A stretch of DNA of 64,000 bases from Mariniphaga sediminis (GTDB lineage Bacteria > Bacteroidota > Bacteroidia > Bacteroidales > Prolixibacteraceae), in the NCBI RefSeq assembly GCF_003573545.1, contig NZ_QWET01000024.1, forward strand, positions 1-64,000. The letters run 5' to 3'. The translations under genes and the position numbers were made by a program. The notes under the pieces were generated by a model. It saw only the letters and a list, made by a program, of their open reading frames with translations. It did no database searches and was not told the DNA's origin. Of the stretch, positions 53,614 to 63,800 are shown one piece after another (the first letter of the stretch is position 1; the number at the start of each line of letters is the position of its first letter).

Positions 53614-55716
53614 TTAGCTAATGGAACTCCAATCAAATTCGTTTTGTTTGGTCGATTGGATGTTTTTGAGCAACAGACTATTTTCTTCCTTCTGCAAAAA
53701 TGGGTCGACAGATAGGATATCTGAGGCAATACTCCGCGCCATTTTCAGTATTTCTCCATCTTTTCCCAGGTTGGCAATTTTCAGGTCGAAGCCCATGCCG
53801 CTTTGCTGTGTCCCTTCCAAATCGCCCGGCCCGCGCAGTTTCATGTCCACTTCGGCAATCTCAAAACCGTCGTTGGTGCGCACCATTGTTGACAGCCTTT
53901 TACTGCTCTCACTGCTGATTTTGTATGACGACATTAAAATGCAGTACGACTGTTCAGCGCCCCGGCCCACACGTCCACGTAACTGGTGCAGCTGCGATAA
54001 CCCGAACCGTTCGGCGCTTTCAATAACCATCACCGAAGCATTTGGGACATCCACACCGACCTCTATTACTGTTGTGGCTACCATAATTCGCGTTTCCCCC
54101 TGCTTGAATTGCTGCATGGCTTTTTCTTTTTCAGCGGGTTTCAGGCGGCCGTGAACCATCCCCACTTTAATATGGGGAAAAGCTTCGGATATATGCCGGA
54201 AGCCTTCCTCCAGATTTTTCAGGTCCATCTTTTCTGATTCGGTGATTAGCGGATAAACAATATAGATTTGACGTCCTTTTTCTAACTGTTGTTGTAAAAA
54301 ATTATTGACCTGTTTTCTTCTGTTTTCAAAAAAATGGTGCGTCTCAATGGGTTTTCTTCCCGGTGGCAGTTCATCTATGACCGACACATCCAAATCGCCG
54401 TAAACCGTCATGGCAAGGGTACGCGGAATAGGAGTAGCGGTCATCACCAAAACATGTGGCGGGATGAGCTCGTTTTTCTGCCACAACCGGGCCCGCTGCG
54501 CTACGCCAAACCGGTGTTGTTCGTCAATTACTACCAGTCCCAGGTTTTTAAAGTTTACCACATCTTCAATAAGGGCGTGTGTACCTATCAGAATCTGCAT
54601 TTTTCCGGACTCCAGCGCCTCATGCAATACTTTCCGTACTTTGGCTTTGGTGGATCCGGTAAGCAGGCCCACTTCCACGTTCATTCCTTCCATAAAATTG
54701 GAGATGGACTGAAAATGTTGCTGCGCCAAAATTTCAGTGGGCGCCATCAGGCAACTCTGGAAACCATTATCCATTGCCAAAAGCATGGTCATCAGCGCCA
54801 CCAGCGTTTTGCCGCTTCCTACGTCGCCTTGCAGTAACCGGTTCATTTGTATGTTGCGGTTTACGTCACGTCTGATTTCTTTCAGCACTTTCTTCTGGGC
54901 ACCAGTCAGTTCAAATGGGAGAAAATCTTTATAAAAACGGTTGAAATTGAATCCTACTTTTTCGAATCGAAATCCTTTGAACTTGTTTTCACGATTGTGT
55001 TTCAGTGCCAGAATTTTCAACTGAATGATGAAAAGTTCTTCAAATTTCAGCCTGAACCGGGCATTTTTCAGGTCGGTAATGCTCTCGGGTTTGTGGATGG
55101 TAGTTAATGCTTCCTCCAACGAAACAAGCTTTAACCGTTTGATAAGCGGGGCCGGAAGGGTTTCCCCAATTTTCCCTTTGGCCAGATGAATAAGGGTGAG
55201 TTGAAATTTGTTGATTGTTTTTGAATGCAGGTATTTTTTCTTCATGCTTTCGGAGGTCACGTAGTATGCCTGAAATAACCCCGACGGCTTTAGCTGCTTA
55301 TCCTCTTCGGTTTCCATTTCAGGGTGTACCACGTTAATGCGCCCGTTAAATTCCGAAGGTTTTCCGAAAACAGTGTACTCTTTGTTTAACACCAGGTTTT
55401 CCTTTTGCCATTTCACGCTCTGGAACCATATCAGTTCGATGCTTCCTGTACTGTCATAAAACCGGGCAGTGAGGCGTTGCTTGCGTCCGGCCCCCACAGT
55501 TTCCATCGAGCGGATTTTACCTTTTACCTGGATATACGGCATTTGCGCGTGAATTTCGGAAATGTTATAAAATCGGGTCCGGTCAATGTATTTGTATGGG
55601 AAATAATAAATCAGGTCGCCGAAAGTTTTAATCTTTAGCTCTTTCGCCAGCAATTCGGCTCGTTTAGGCCCCACGCCGGGCAAAAATTTTATGTCCTGAT
55701 CCAAAAAACCAGCCAT
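53614..55716 (-). CDS. recG: ATP-dependent DNA helicase RecG
   Basis: A 700-residue fork-reversal and Holliday-junction helicase. It has an N-terminal wedge/OB domain (VKGKIRSMETVGAGRKQRLTA), Walker A LLQGDVGSGKTLVALM, the DExH-type box VVIDEQHRFGVAQR, motif III VLVMTATPIPRTLA and the C-terminal RecG block MVHGRLKPAEKEKAM, with HQLRGRVGRG near the end. Order and length are normal for RecG. Confidence 0.97.
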   Translation of the reverse strand: MAGFLDQDIKFLPGVGPKRAELLAKELKIKTFGDLIYYFPYKYIDRTRFYNISEIHAQMPYIQVKGKIRSMETVGAGRKQRLTARFYDSTGSIELIWFQSVKWQKENLVLNKEYTVFGKPSEFNGRINVVHPEMETEEDKQLKPSGLFQAYYVTSESMKKKYLHSKTINKFQLTLIHLAKGKIGETLPAPLIKRLKLVSLEEALTTIHKPESITDLKNARFRLKFEELFIIQLKILALKHNRENKFKGFRFEKVGFNFNRFYKDFLPFELTGAQKKVLKEIRRDVNRNIQMNRLLQGDVGSGKTLVALMTMLLAMDNGFQSCLMAPTEILAQQHFQSISNFMEGMNVEVGLLTGSTKAKVRKVLHEALESGKMQILIGTHALIEDVVNFKNLGLVVIDEQHRFGVAQRARLWQKNELIPPHVLVMTATPIPRTLAMTVYGDLDVSVIDELPPGRKPIETHHFFENRRKQVNNFLQQQLEKGRQIYIVYPLITESEKMDLKNLEEGFRHISEAFPHIKVGMVHGRLKPAEKEKAMQQFKQGETRIMVATTVIEVGVDVPNASVMVIESAERFGLSQLHQLRGRVGRGAEQSYCILMSSYKISSESSKRLSTMVRTNDGFEIAEVDMKLRGPGDLEGTQQSGMGFDLKIANLGKDGEILKMARSIASDILSVDPFLQKEENSLLLKNIQSTKQNEFDWSSIS

Positions 55717-55921
55717 GAAACAAAGATAATTATTCTGAAAGAAGAAAGGGAAAATTGAAAAATAGTAAAATGGCTAAATGGAGAGATTGTTATGTTTCTG
55801 ATTTTTTACTGATTTACAGTTTTGTTAAGGTAAGTATTTGGATATTACCGTACAATATAATACGATTATTTACGTAACTTCGGGTATATTTATTTAATTT
55901 TGAACCTGTAAATAGGGCACA

Positions 55922-56239
55922 GTGAAGCAAAAAGAAAAAAAGATATTAAATAGAGCAAAAGATATCCTAAAAACAATTGCACCCGATGCAAGGATTCTTT
56001 TATACGGTTCACGTGCAAGAGGTGATGCTCAAAGTGACTCGGATTGGGATATTTTGGTAATCCTTAACAAACAAAAAATAGAGTCTTCTGATTATGATTT
56101 AATTTCATATCCCATTTATGAATTGGGTTGGCAAGAGGATGTAATTTTTTCTGTAAAACTCTATACGAAAACAGAATGGATGAGACGTAGTTTTACTCCT
56201 TTTTATAAAAATGTTGAAAAAGAAGGTATTGTATTATGA
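55922..56239 (+). CDS. MNT-type minimal nucleotidyltransferase (antitoxin-like, orphan)
   Basis: A 105-residue nucleotidyltransferase with the core GSRARGDAQSDSDWDILV: G29-S30 and catalytic D41 and D43 of the GSx10DxD pattern. Such MNT proteins are encoded with HEPN proteins as toxin-antitoxin pairs, the MNT protein AMPylating the HEPN toxin. The start is a GTG at 55922 with a -7-like TAATTTTG at 55895-55902. The stop overlaps an ATG as ATGA (56236-56239), the usual MNT-HEPN junction, but the following frame is only 30 codons and does not look like HEPN. The gene is more AT-rich than its neighbours and probably acquired. Confidence 0.85.
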   Translation: MKQKEKKILNRAKDILKTIAPDARILLYGSRARGDAQSDSDWDILVILNKQKIESSDYDLISYPIYELGWQEDVIFSVKLYTKTEWMRRSFTPFYKNVEKEGIVL

Positions 56240-56305
56240 GTTTAACGGACTTTATACTCATACACACCCAATCTGAAGCTTTAAAAACTCTGTCACATCC
56301 TTTGA
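56236..56305 (+). pseudogene. Possible remnant of a HEPN toxin gene start
   Basis: An ATG overlapping the MNT stop opens a frame beginning MSLTDFILIHTQSEAL that ends after 30 codons at 56326-56328, inside the 3' end of the convergent receptor gene. MSLTD fits the start of partner HEPN proteins, but the rest does not. The simplest reading is that most of the HEPN gene was lost by deletion to the receptor gene. It may also be chance. Confidence 0.3.
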
Positions 56306-58723
56306 TCAAAATTTCACTGTCAACTTGAGGTTAAACTTCCGGTCGGTAAGGTAATTGGGAACGGCAAACTGGTCCCCGTAAATACTTGAAACCCAAAAAT
56401 AAGAAATGGTATTATTGATATTCAGTAAGTTAAAAATTTCAAGACTGACCCACATGTCATTAATGTGCCGGAATAAATTGTGTTGAACCGGTTTCGAAGG
56501 ATGAATAATGACCTTTGAAATACCCAGATCAATACGCCGGTAGGGAGGCATCCGGAATACATCCTGGTAACGTTCCGATTTAGGCGGGCCGGTGGGCAGG
56601 CGGGCACCGTAAAATCCGGATAATTGCATTTTATAAGATGGGTTTCCCGGAAGGTAATCCTGGAAAAACAGGCTGAAATTCATCCATTGGTCGGTGGGGC
56701 GCGGGATATAACCATGCCCGTCACCGGCAATGTCTTCTTTGGTTTTCATGAGAGAAAGACTTGCCCACGACTGAACACCGCTGACAAATTCACCGTTTAC
56801 CTTCATATCAATGCCGGTGGCGTACCCCACAGCTTCTTGTTCTCCCAGGTAACGGATCTGCACATTGTCCACTTTGTAAGGGATGAGCCTGTCCATTCGT
56901 TTGTAATATGCCTCGGTGGTAAACCGGAACGGACGATCCCAGGCCGAAAACAGGTAGTCGGCTCCGGCCACAACCTGGTACGACCGCTGGGCTTTTACAT
57001 TGTAATTTACTGAGCCATCGCTGTTTTTTAGCTCCTTAAAAAAGGGGGACTGGTGGTACATTCCGCCCGAAAGGCTGAATGAAATTTTACGCTGCCATTC
57101 CGGATAATAACTAACAGAAAAACGAGGACTTACAATCAATTCATTATTAAAATCCCAAAAGTTAAATCGCAGACCGCTGGTAAGGTACAAATCGCCGCTA
57201 TTTACAGGTACACTCCAGGTATCCTGAAAATAACCGGTTATACGGTTGGAGCTAACTTTATTCCGGGCATTGAGCGTGTAATATAGCAAAACCTCGGTAT
57301 CAGAATAGGGGAGTGAGTACCCCGTGGAATCGCGGTAGATCCACTCATTTATTTTGTCTTCAAAACGTTCGTGCTGAAATTTAAATCCCCAGTTAACCAG
57401 ATGTTTTTCAGAGTTAAATGCTCCCCTGTGTGAAAAGCTGTAAACGGTGGCATCGAGGTTATTGCGTGCATGATTTAAAAAAGTGCCCACTCCCAGGTTC
57501 AGCACACTATCACCAAATTGATCTGATGACATATTCCGCTCCAACTGGTTCAGGTAATATTGCCCCTGTATGTCGTAAGTTTCTTGTTCTGATGTATTAA
57601 AAGCCGAAAGAATAAATTTTAGATTGAGATTCAGATTGGGATGGTAGTTGGCTGAAAGTGCCCCGAGATAAGTTTTGAAATCGTCGATTTCCTGTCCATC
57701 AAAGTAAATGGTGGCGTTGAGTGGCATCTCCCAGGTTCCGAATGTCGTTTGGCGTGTTTGTGGAATAAAATTGTATTCGTTTTTAGTTGCATTTCCCAGA
57801 AAAGAAAGGTCGAAATTTTCCGAAAAACGATACGTTATGTAAGTTTGAAAATCCACAAACTGCGGATTGTATTCCCCTTTTTCGTCGAGGCCTCCCAACA
57901 TGTAGCGGTTGGTTTTGTAACGAATGCCTGAGATATGTGCCAACCTTCCTTTCAGTGCCACATCTTCAAAGTGGGCAGTGCCCCCCAACAGGCTCATAGA
58001 TGCAGATCCTCTGAAAATACTTGGTTTACGGTATTTTATATCAAGCACTGACGACATCTTGTCGCCGTAACGTGCGTCAAAACCTCCTGCCGAAAAGTCG
58101 ATAGTGGAAACCATGTCGCTGTTGATAAAGCTCAAACCTTCCTGCTGACCAGCCCGGATGAGGAAGGGCCTGTAAATTTCAATGTCGTTTACATACACCA
58201 TGTTTTCATCGAAATTCCCTCCACGCACGGTATATTGCGAACTTAATTCATTGTTAGTCGATACTCCCGGTAATGTTTTTATGAGCGCTTCCACTCCGCC
58301 GGTAGCCGCATCAGGCATGACTTCCATAAATCTCGGATCGATGCGGGTTACATTGCCTCCGTTTCGGCGCTGTTCAGTTACTATTACTTCTGCCAGCTTC
58401 AAATCTGTGGCAGGCATATTTACTTCCAGTATTATGTTTTCCTCTGCCTTTGCTCGGAGGGTATCTGTAAACGTTTTGTATCCGAGAGAGGAAAATACAA
58501 TCAGCAGTTTTTTTTCAGCAGGAATTCGCAGCAGAAATTTTCCTTCCCGGTTCGAACTGGTACCTAACGGGTAATCCTTCAGCCCAATGTTTACCATATC
58601 AAGCGGTTGTCCGTTCTGGTCACGAACAACTCCTCTCAGTGTAGCGTTGTTGCTTTGGGAAAAAGCAGGTATTCCGGCAACAATCAAAAGTATAAAAATG
58701 AGTAACCTTTTTATCATCGGCAC
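56306..58723 (-). CDS. TonB-dependent outer-membrane receptor
   Basis: An 805-residue receptor with a signal peptide (ends GIPAFSQ), a CarboxypepD_reg-like domain (LRGVVRDQNGQPLDMVNIGL), a plug (MPDAATGGVEALIKTLPGVS, YTVRGGNFDENMVYVNDIEI, GGFDARYGDKMSSVLDIKY) and a barrel ending LTDRKFNLKLTVKF. The plug pattern differs from the two cassette receptors. It has no DUF4249 or SusD gene beside it, so the substrate cannot be inferred. A SixA-like gene precedes it on the same strand with a 68-bp gap. Confidence 0.9.
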   Translation of the reverse strand: MPMIKRLLIFILLIVAGIPAFSQSNNATLRGVVRDQNGQPLDMVNIGLKDYPLGTSSNREGKFLLRIPAEKKLLIVFSSLGYKTFTDTLRAKAEENIILEVNMPATDLKLAEVIVTEQRRNGGNVTRIDPRFMEVMPDAATGGVEALIKTLPGVSTNNELSSQYTVRGGNFDENMVYVNDIEIYRPFLIRAGQQEGLSFINSDMVSTIDFSAGGFDARYGDKMSSVLDIKYRKPSIFRGSASMSLLGGTAHFEDVALKGRLAHISGIRYKTNRYMLGGLDEKGEYNPQFVDFQTYITYRFSENFDLSFLGNATKNEYNFIPQTRQTTFGTWEMPLNATIYFDGQEIDDFKTYLGALSANYHPNLNLNLKFILSAFNTSEQETYDIQGQYYLNQLERNMSSDQFGDSVLNLGVGTFLNHARNNLDATVYSFSHRGAFNSEKHLVNWGFKFQHERFEDKINEWIYRDSTGYSLPYSDTEVLLYYTLNARNKVSSNRITGYFQDTWSVPVNSGDLYLTSGLRFNFWDFNNELIVSPRFSVSYYPEWQRKISFSLSGGMYHQSPFFKELKNSDGSVNYNVKAQRSYQVVAGADYLFSAWDRPFRFTTEAYYKRMDRLIPYKVDNVQIRYLGEQEAVGYATGIDMKVNGEFVSGVQSWASLSLMKTKEDIAGDGHGYIPRPTDQWMNFSLFFQDYLPGNPSYKMQLSGFYGARLPTGPPKSERYQDVFRMPPYRRIDLGISKVIIHPSKPVQHNLFRHINDMWVSLEIFNLLNINNTISYFWVSSIYGDQFAVPNYLTDRKFNLKLTVKF

Positions 58724-58791
58724 AAAACTAACAAACCAATTTAAGGTTAAACTTTTTATTGATAAATAAATTGTAAAAGAGAGGAAAAATT

Positions 58792-59286
58792 TTACTTAAA
58801 CATTTTAGGGGTGAACCTAAATCCCAGTTCACCCGTACGGGCTTCTACTTCTTGCCACTGATCCACATTGAAATTTATACCTACGGATACACAAGTGGGC
58901 ATGTCCAGATTGTAGTGGCGTAAAAGGTTTTGTACAAAATAGTGAAAACCGGGATTGTGCCCGAAAAAGAAAACCGTTTCAGCTTCTTCTGGGAGCGATT
59001 GTATTAATTCCAAAAAATCGGCGGTGGTAAGGCCGTGGTAAATGTTTGGCTCTTGTCTGATTTTATTTTCACTGTAGCCCAGGTTTTCTGCAAAAATCCG
59101 CGCCGTTTTCAAAGCACGCTTCGCCGGGCTGGAAATCATTAAATCAGATTCAATACCCAGATTTTTTAATTCATGACTAACCCGTTTTGCATCGTTTTTA
59201 CCCCGATCGCGCAGATCGCGGTTAAAGTCGTCTTCATATCCGTAAGGTACAGCTTTGGCATGCCTCACAATTACCACCCGTTTCAT
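58792..59286 (-). CDS. SixA-type phosphohistidine phosphatase
   Basis: A 164-residue histidine phosphatase. The catalytic RHAKA lies at residues 8-12 (H9 is the phosphate acceptor), and a second histidine occurs in FFFGHNPGFHYF. DFNRDLRDRGKNDAKRV and DLMISSPAKRALKTA complete the SixA pattern. SixA-type enzymes remove phosphate from histidines of phosphorelay or PTS proteins, but the target here is unknown. It is transcribed away from the FecR gene. Confidence 0.87.
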   Translation of the reverse strand: MKRVVIVRHAKAVPYGYEDDFNRDLRDRGKNDAKRVSHELKNLGIESDLMISSPAKRALKTARIFAENLGYSENKIRQEPNIYHGLTTADFLELIQSLPEEAETVFFFGHNPGFHYFVQNLLRHYNLDMPTCVSVGINFNVDQWQEVEARTGELGFRFTPKMFK

Positions 59287-59483
59287 ATTTTTTTTTCTTG
59301 TTTGTTTATTTTCTGTTTTTGTTTCATTTTCAACAAATTTAGTTCAAATTTGAGCAAAATCAAAGAGAGGATTTTTGAAAAACATGTTTTACAACATAAA
59401 AAATAATTGTCCCTTTTTTTGTCCTCGCTCCTCTTATACCCGATTCAGTTAAATCAACGACATCAAATTTGAATTTAGAACTA

Positions 59484-60677
59484 ATGAATATTTATAATCG
59501 GATAATTGAGAACCCATTATTTTTCAAGTGGGTATTTCATCCTTCTCCCGAAATAAATGCATACTGGAATCATTTCCTCGACAAAAATCCGGACGATGCA
59601 GAAAAAATCACCGAGTTAAAAATACAAATTGAGATACATCTCAAGTATGAAGAGAAAATACTGACAGAAGCAGAGAAAAAGGCGCTGGCAAAACGTATTG
59701 TGAGGATGCTGGAGCAGACTGACCGAAAAAGAGGTAGAACCAGGACACTCCGGAATATGATTCGTTATGTTGCGATTGCCATTTTATTTTTAAGCATAGG
59801 TGGTAGTTTAGTTTACCTGTACATGGAAAGCAGGCAGCCACAAATTATTGTAGACAATTCTGTGCTGCCTGCCCAGGTACAGGAACCCGTATTAATTTTG
59901 GGTGACAGGGAGCAAATTGCCCTTAACCGCGGTGAATCTCAACTGGAATATTCAAAAGAGGGAGATATTATCCTGAACGAGGAACAGACTATTATAAGCG
60001 AAGAAGATAAAAATGCCTCTCCTGAAATGAATACATTAGTGATACCGTATGGTAACCGATCAGTCGTTATTCTCGGCGATGGTACAAAAGTATGGCTTAA
60101 CGCTGGTAGCCGTTTAATTTACCCTTCCCGGTTTGTAGATAATACACGTGAGGTATTCTTAGTAGGAGAAGCATTTTTCGATGTGCAGGAAAATGAAAAG
60201 CAGCCATTTGTTGTAAAAACATCTGATGTTAAAGTGCAGGTGCTGGGTACACGGTTTAATGTATCGGCTTATCCTGAAGATTATTCTGTGCAGACTGTTT
60301 TGGCTGAAGGAAGTGTGGAAATAAAACGGGTCAATGCCACTTTGTTCGAAAAGGGAATCCGGTTGAGCCCCGGATATCTTGCTTATTTCAATAAAAAAAA
60401 TCAGGAAACACGAACACAACAGGTGAACGTGGAACATTATACCCTTTGGACCGAAGGTTTGTTTAGTTTCTCTAATACGGACCTCAACCGCATAGTAAAG
60501 AAACTGGAGAGATACTACAATATCCGGTTTCAGTTTGACGATCCTTTCAAAGGAGTTATACAGGTTTCAGGGAAACTGGATGTTACAAAAGAGCGTGTGG
60601 AAGTATTTGAATATTTGGAAAAACTGACAGGTTTAAAAATTATTCAGATAAGCGATAGACAATATGTTATTAAATAA
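59484..60677 (+). CDS. FecR-family anti-sigma factor / sensor
   Basis: A 397-residue inner-membrane protein: a cytosolic N-terminal region (about 1-88), one membrane helix at about 94-113 and a periplasmic FecR domain (VIPYGNRSVVILGDGTKVWLNAGS, REVFLVGEAFFDVQEN, FVVKTSDVKVQVLGTRFNVSAY) with a C-terminal DUF4974-like region (DLNRIVKKLERYYNIRFQFD). FecR proteins receive the signal from a SusC/FecA-type receptor through its N-terminal domain and release an ECF sigma factor. A SusC gene with an STN domain follows, which fits. No sigma-factor gene is present upstream; the SixA gene there is divergent. ATG at 59484 is preferred to TTG at 59469. Confidence 0.9.
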   Translation: MNIYNRIIENPLFFKWVFHPSPEINAYWNHFLDKNPDDAEKITELKIQIEIHLKYEEKILTEAEKKALAKRIVRMLEQTDRKRGRTRTLRNMIRYVAIAILFLSIGGSLVYLYMESRQPQIIVDNSVLPAQVQEPVLILGDREQIALNRGESQLEYSKEGDIILNEEQTIISEEDKNASPEMNTLVIPYGNRSVVILGDGTKVWLNAGSRLIYPSRFVDNTREVFLVGEAFFDVQENEKQPFVVKTSDVKVQVLGTRFNVSAYPEDYSVQTVLAEGSVEIKRVNATLFEKGIRLSPGYLAYFNKKNQETRTQQVNVEHYTLWTEGLFSFSNTDLNRIVKKLERYYNIRFQFDDPFKGVIQVSGKLDVTKERVEVFEYLEKLTGLKIIQISDRQYVIK

Positions 60678-60682
60678 AGCAA

Positions 60683-60753
60683 CAACCCGGAAGGATATTC
60701 ACCCCTGTGAAATTTAATTGGCGTTATTTCACAGGGCAGAGCCGCCCGGGTTG
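60683..60753 (+). promoter_or_regulatory. Nested hairpins in the leader of the susC-like gene
   Basis: An outer stem CAACCCGG (60683-60690) / CCGGGTTG (60746-60753) encloses an inner stem CCCTGTGAAAT (60703-60713) / ATTTCACAGGG (60726-60736). No T-run follows, so it is not a typical terminator. It begins 6 nt after the fecR stop and could stall or process the message between fecR and susC, giving the two genes different expression levels. Confidence 0.5.
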
Positions 60754-60806
60754 AATCAAATAAATACCAAGTATTATTTAGTATTAATTCTAAATCATTC
60801 AAAATT

Positions 60807-63800
60807 ATGAAAATTTTTTGTTTAACCGGTTTTCTTCAAAAGGAAACCAAAAAAAAATGGGGGCGAATTATGCGTTTAACATTTTTACTTATGGTTGGCT
60901 TTATACTCTCAACAAGCGCCAACAGCTATTCGCAAAACACCCGTATGGACATTAAGCTAAAGAACGGGACAATCATTGATCTGATTGCGTATGTAGAGGA
61001 CAACAGCGAGTTTGTTTTTCTCTATAAAAATGAGGATTTGGACTTAGAGAAAAAGCTGTCAGTTGAACTGGAGGATGCTACTATCTATAAGGTTCTGGAC
61101 GTAGCTTTTAAAGGCCAGAATGTTGCCTGGGATGTTTATGACCGGCAAATTATTATACGCAAGGGAGCTAACACAGTACCCTGGGTGCAACGCGACATGC
61201 AACAACAAAAAACGGTAACAGGAGTCGTAACCGATCAGGAAGGACAACCGTTGCCGGGAGTTACTGTGGTTGTAAAGGGAACTACCACCGGTACTGTTAC
61301 CGATAATGATGGTGGATTTTCTCTTCGTATTCCTAACGATGCAGAAATATTGCAATTTTCATTTATTGGAATGAAGACACAGGATGTATCTGTGGCAGGA
61401 AAAACGACCTTCACGGTATCGATGGAGGAAGAGACCATTGGCTTAGAGGAAGTAGTTGCAGTAGGATACGGATCTATGAAAAGGAGCGATATTACCGGTT
61501 CTATTTCTTCAGTTAATATGGAAAGTCTTAAAAACCAGCCGGTAAGAGGGCTTTCCGATATGTTGTCAGGCAGGGTAGCAGGTATGAACCTCTCACGTAC
61601 CTCAGGTGATATAGGCGCTCCAACTAAAATACGTATCAGGGGGGCAAATTCAATAGAAGGAGACAATAGTCCGCTCACGGTTGTCGATGGTGTTATAGGC
61701 GCTCCTATTGGCCCGATACAGGACGTTGAATCTATTGAGGTATTGAAAGACGCATCGGCAACTGCAATTTATGGTGAAAGAGCATCAAATGGTGTTATTT
61801 TGGTAACAACCAAAAAAGCTACGTCTGCTGAACCCGTAATCAGGTTGTCGTTAAATACCGGTTTCAGTTACAGAAATATAGATTATCCCGATAAAATGAA
61901 TGCAGCCGAGTATGCTGAATATATTAACGATTATAATCAGGCACAAACTTTTTCCGCTGCGGAAATAACAGAATTTAGAAACACAGGGGGTACCAATTGG
62001 CTTGATGCTATTACTCAGACCGGGTTAAAAAACGATCATCAAATTTCGTATTCACAAAAACTGGATAAACTCAGTGTTTATATGTCAGCTCGTTATGATG
62101 ATGAAAAGGGAACAATGATCAATACGGAAAGTGGTGGAAATTATTCTTTAAGGTCAAAAGTTGGATTCCAACCATCAAAACGCCTAACAATGGATTTGGA
62201 TATAACAGCATCCAAATCGAAAACAAAAAACGGAGGATTATCCACCGGAACAAGTAAACACCATCCCTTCTTCCAGGCTTTAAACTGGTCTCCTACAGAA
62301 CCTGTCTGGCTCGATGAAGAGAATGGTATATACAATAATACTGACCACCATGGGGCATTATTGGACAGTCCGTATATGTATGCCATGGAACAGAATAACT
62401 TTAGGGAGGACCACAGCGTAGCCTCAATTCTCAATGCAAACTATAAGATTACGGATTACCTGTCATATAGTGTTACAGGATTTGCAAGTAAATCTGGCAC
62501 GGCCTCGGGAAGTTATTATAATGCTTGGTTAGAGCCAAACGATCCCTATGGAAGAAGAAGCCAAAGCGAAAGATTTGATTGGAGACTTATCAATAAAATA
62601 GACTTTAACAAAACGTTTGCTGAGGCTCACAATGTAATGGTTACCGGAGTTTATGAAGCGGAAGCTTTAGAAGGCTGGAGCCTCAATGGTACCGGTAAAA
62701 AAATGCCCTTGCCTGATCTTGCTTCTTACTATACCATTGGAATCAGTAATGAACAAAGTACTTCATCCGGATATGATAAGGCTTCCCGTATAGCATATAT
62801 GGGACGTTTAAACTATAACTACAAATCGCGGTATTATGTTACAGCCTCTTATCGTGTTGATGGGAAAAGCGGTCCGGCGAACCGGGTTGAAGAAAATAAA
62901 TTCGGAGGATTCCCTTCGTTTGCTGCCAGTTGGCGTTTGTCGGAAGAACCGTTTATGAAAGCCAATGGAATATTTGATAACTTTAAGATTCGTGCCGGAT
63001 GGGGACAAACCGGTAATCCTTCCGATTTCGTTTATACAATAATGAAATCAAACAATTATGATTATGGTATTGATGCCAATGTTTTAGGTTATATTCCAGG
63101 GAAACCAGCTAACCCATTATTAAAATGGGAAACAACAACTCAAATTGACTTTGGTCTGGATATAACTACATTCAACGGGAAACTGTCTGTATCGTTTGAT
63201 TACTTCGATAAATTAACAGAAGACCTGTTAACTTTACTGGAATTGCCTGTTTACTATGGTTATGCTACCGACGGGGCTTATCTTCAAAACCTGGGTGAGG
63301 TAAGCAACAAAGGGTTTGAATTTACCGTGGATTTTAAGCCTGTTCAAACACGTGATTTTTTCTGGGATGTAAACTTTAATGTCTCAACGGTAAAAAATAA
63401 AGTTCTCGATTTAGGAGAGCAGGCTGCATTCATGACAGGAACAAATGGAAACGGAATGTTGTCCGAAAATACTTACAGGGTTCAGGAAGACCTTCCCTTA
63501 GGAACTATTTGGGGGTACAAATGGTTAGGAATCTGGCAGGAATCGGAAGCCGCACAAGCAGAGACATATGGCAATGTTCCCGGTGATTACAAATACGAGG
63601 ATGTAAACAACGACGGAGCCTATAACCTGAATGATGACGGGCAAGCCATTGGCGATGCCAATCCTGATTTTGTATGGGCCTTAAATAACAGTATTTCGTA
63701 TAAAAACTTCGATTTTTCGTTGTTGATTCAAGGAATGCAGGGACAGGATGTATTTAATCTTGCACGCGCTGCCATGTCAACTGTTCATGCTGATGCACGG

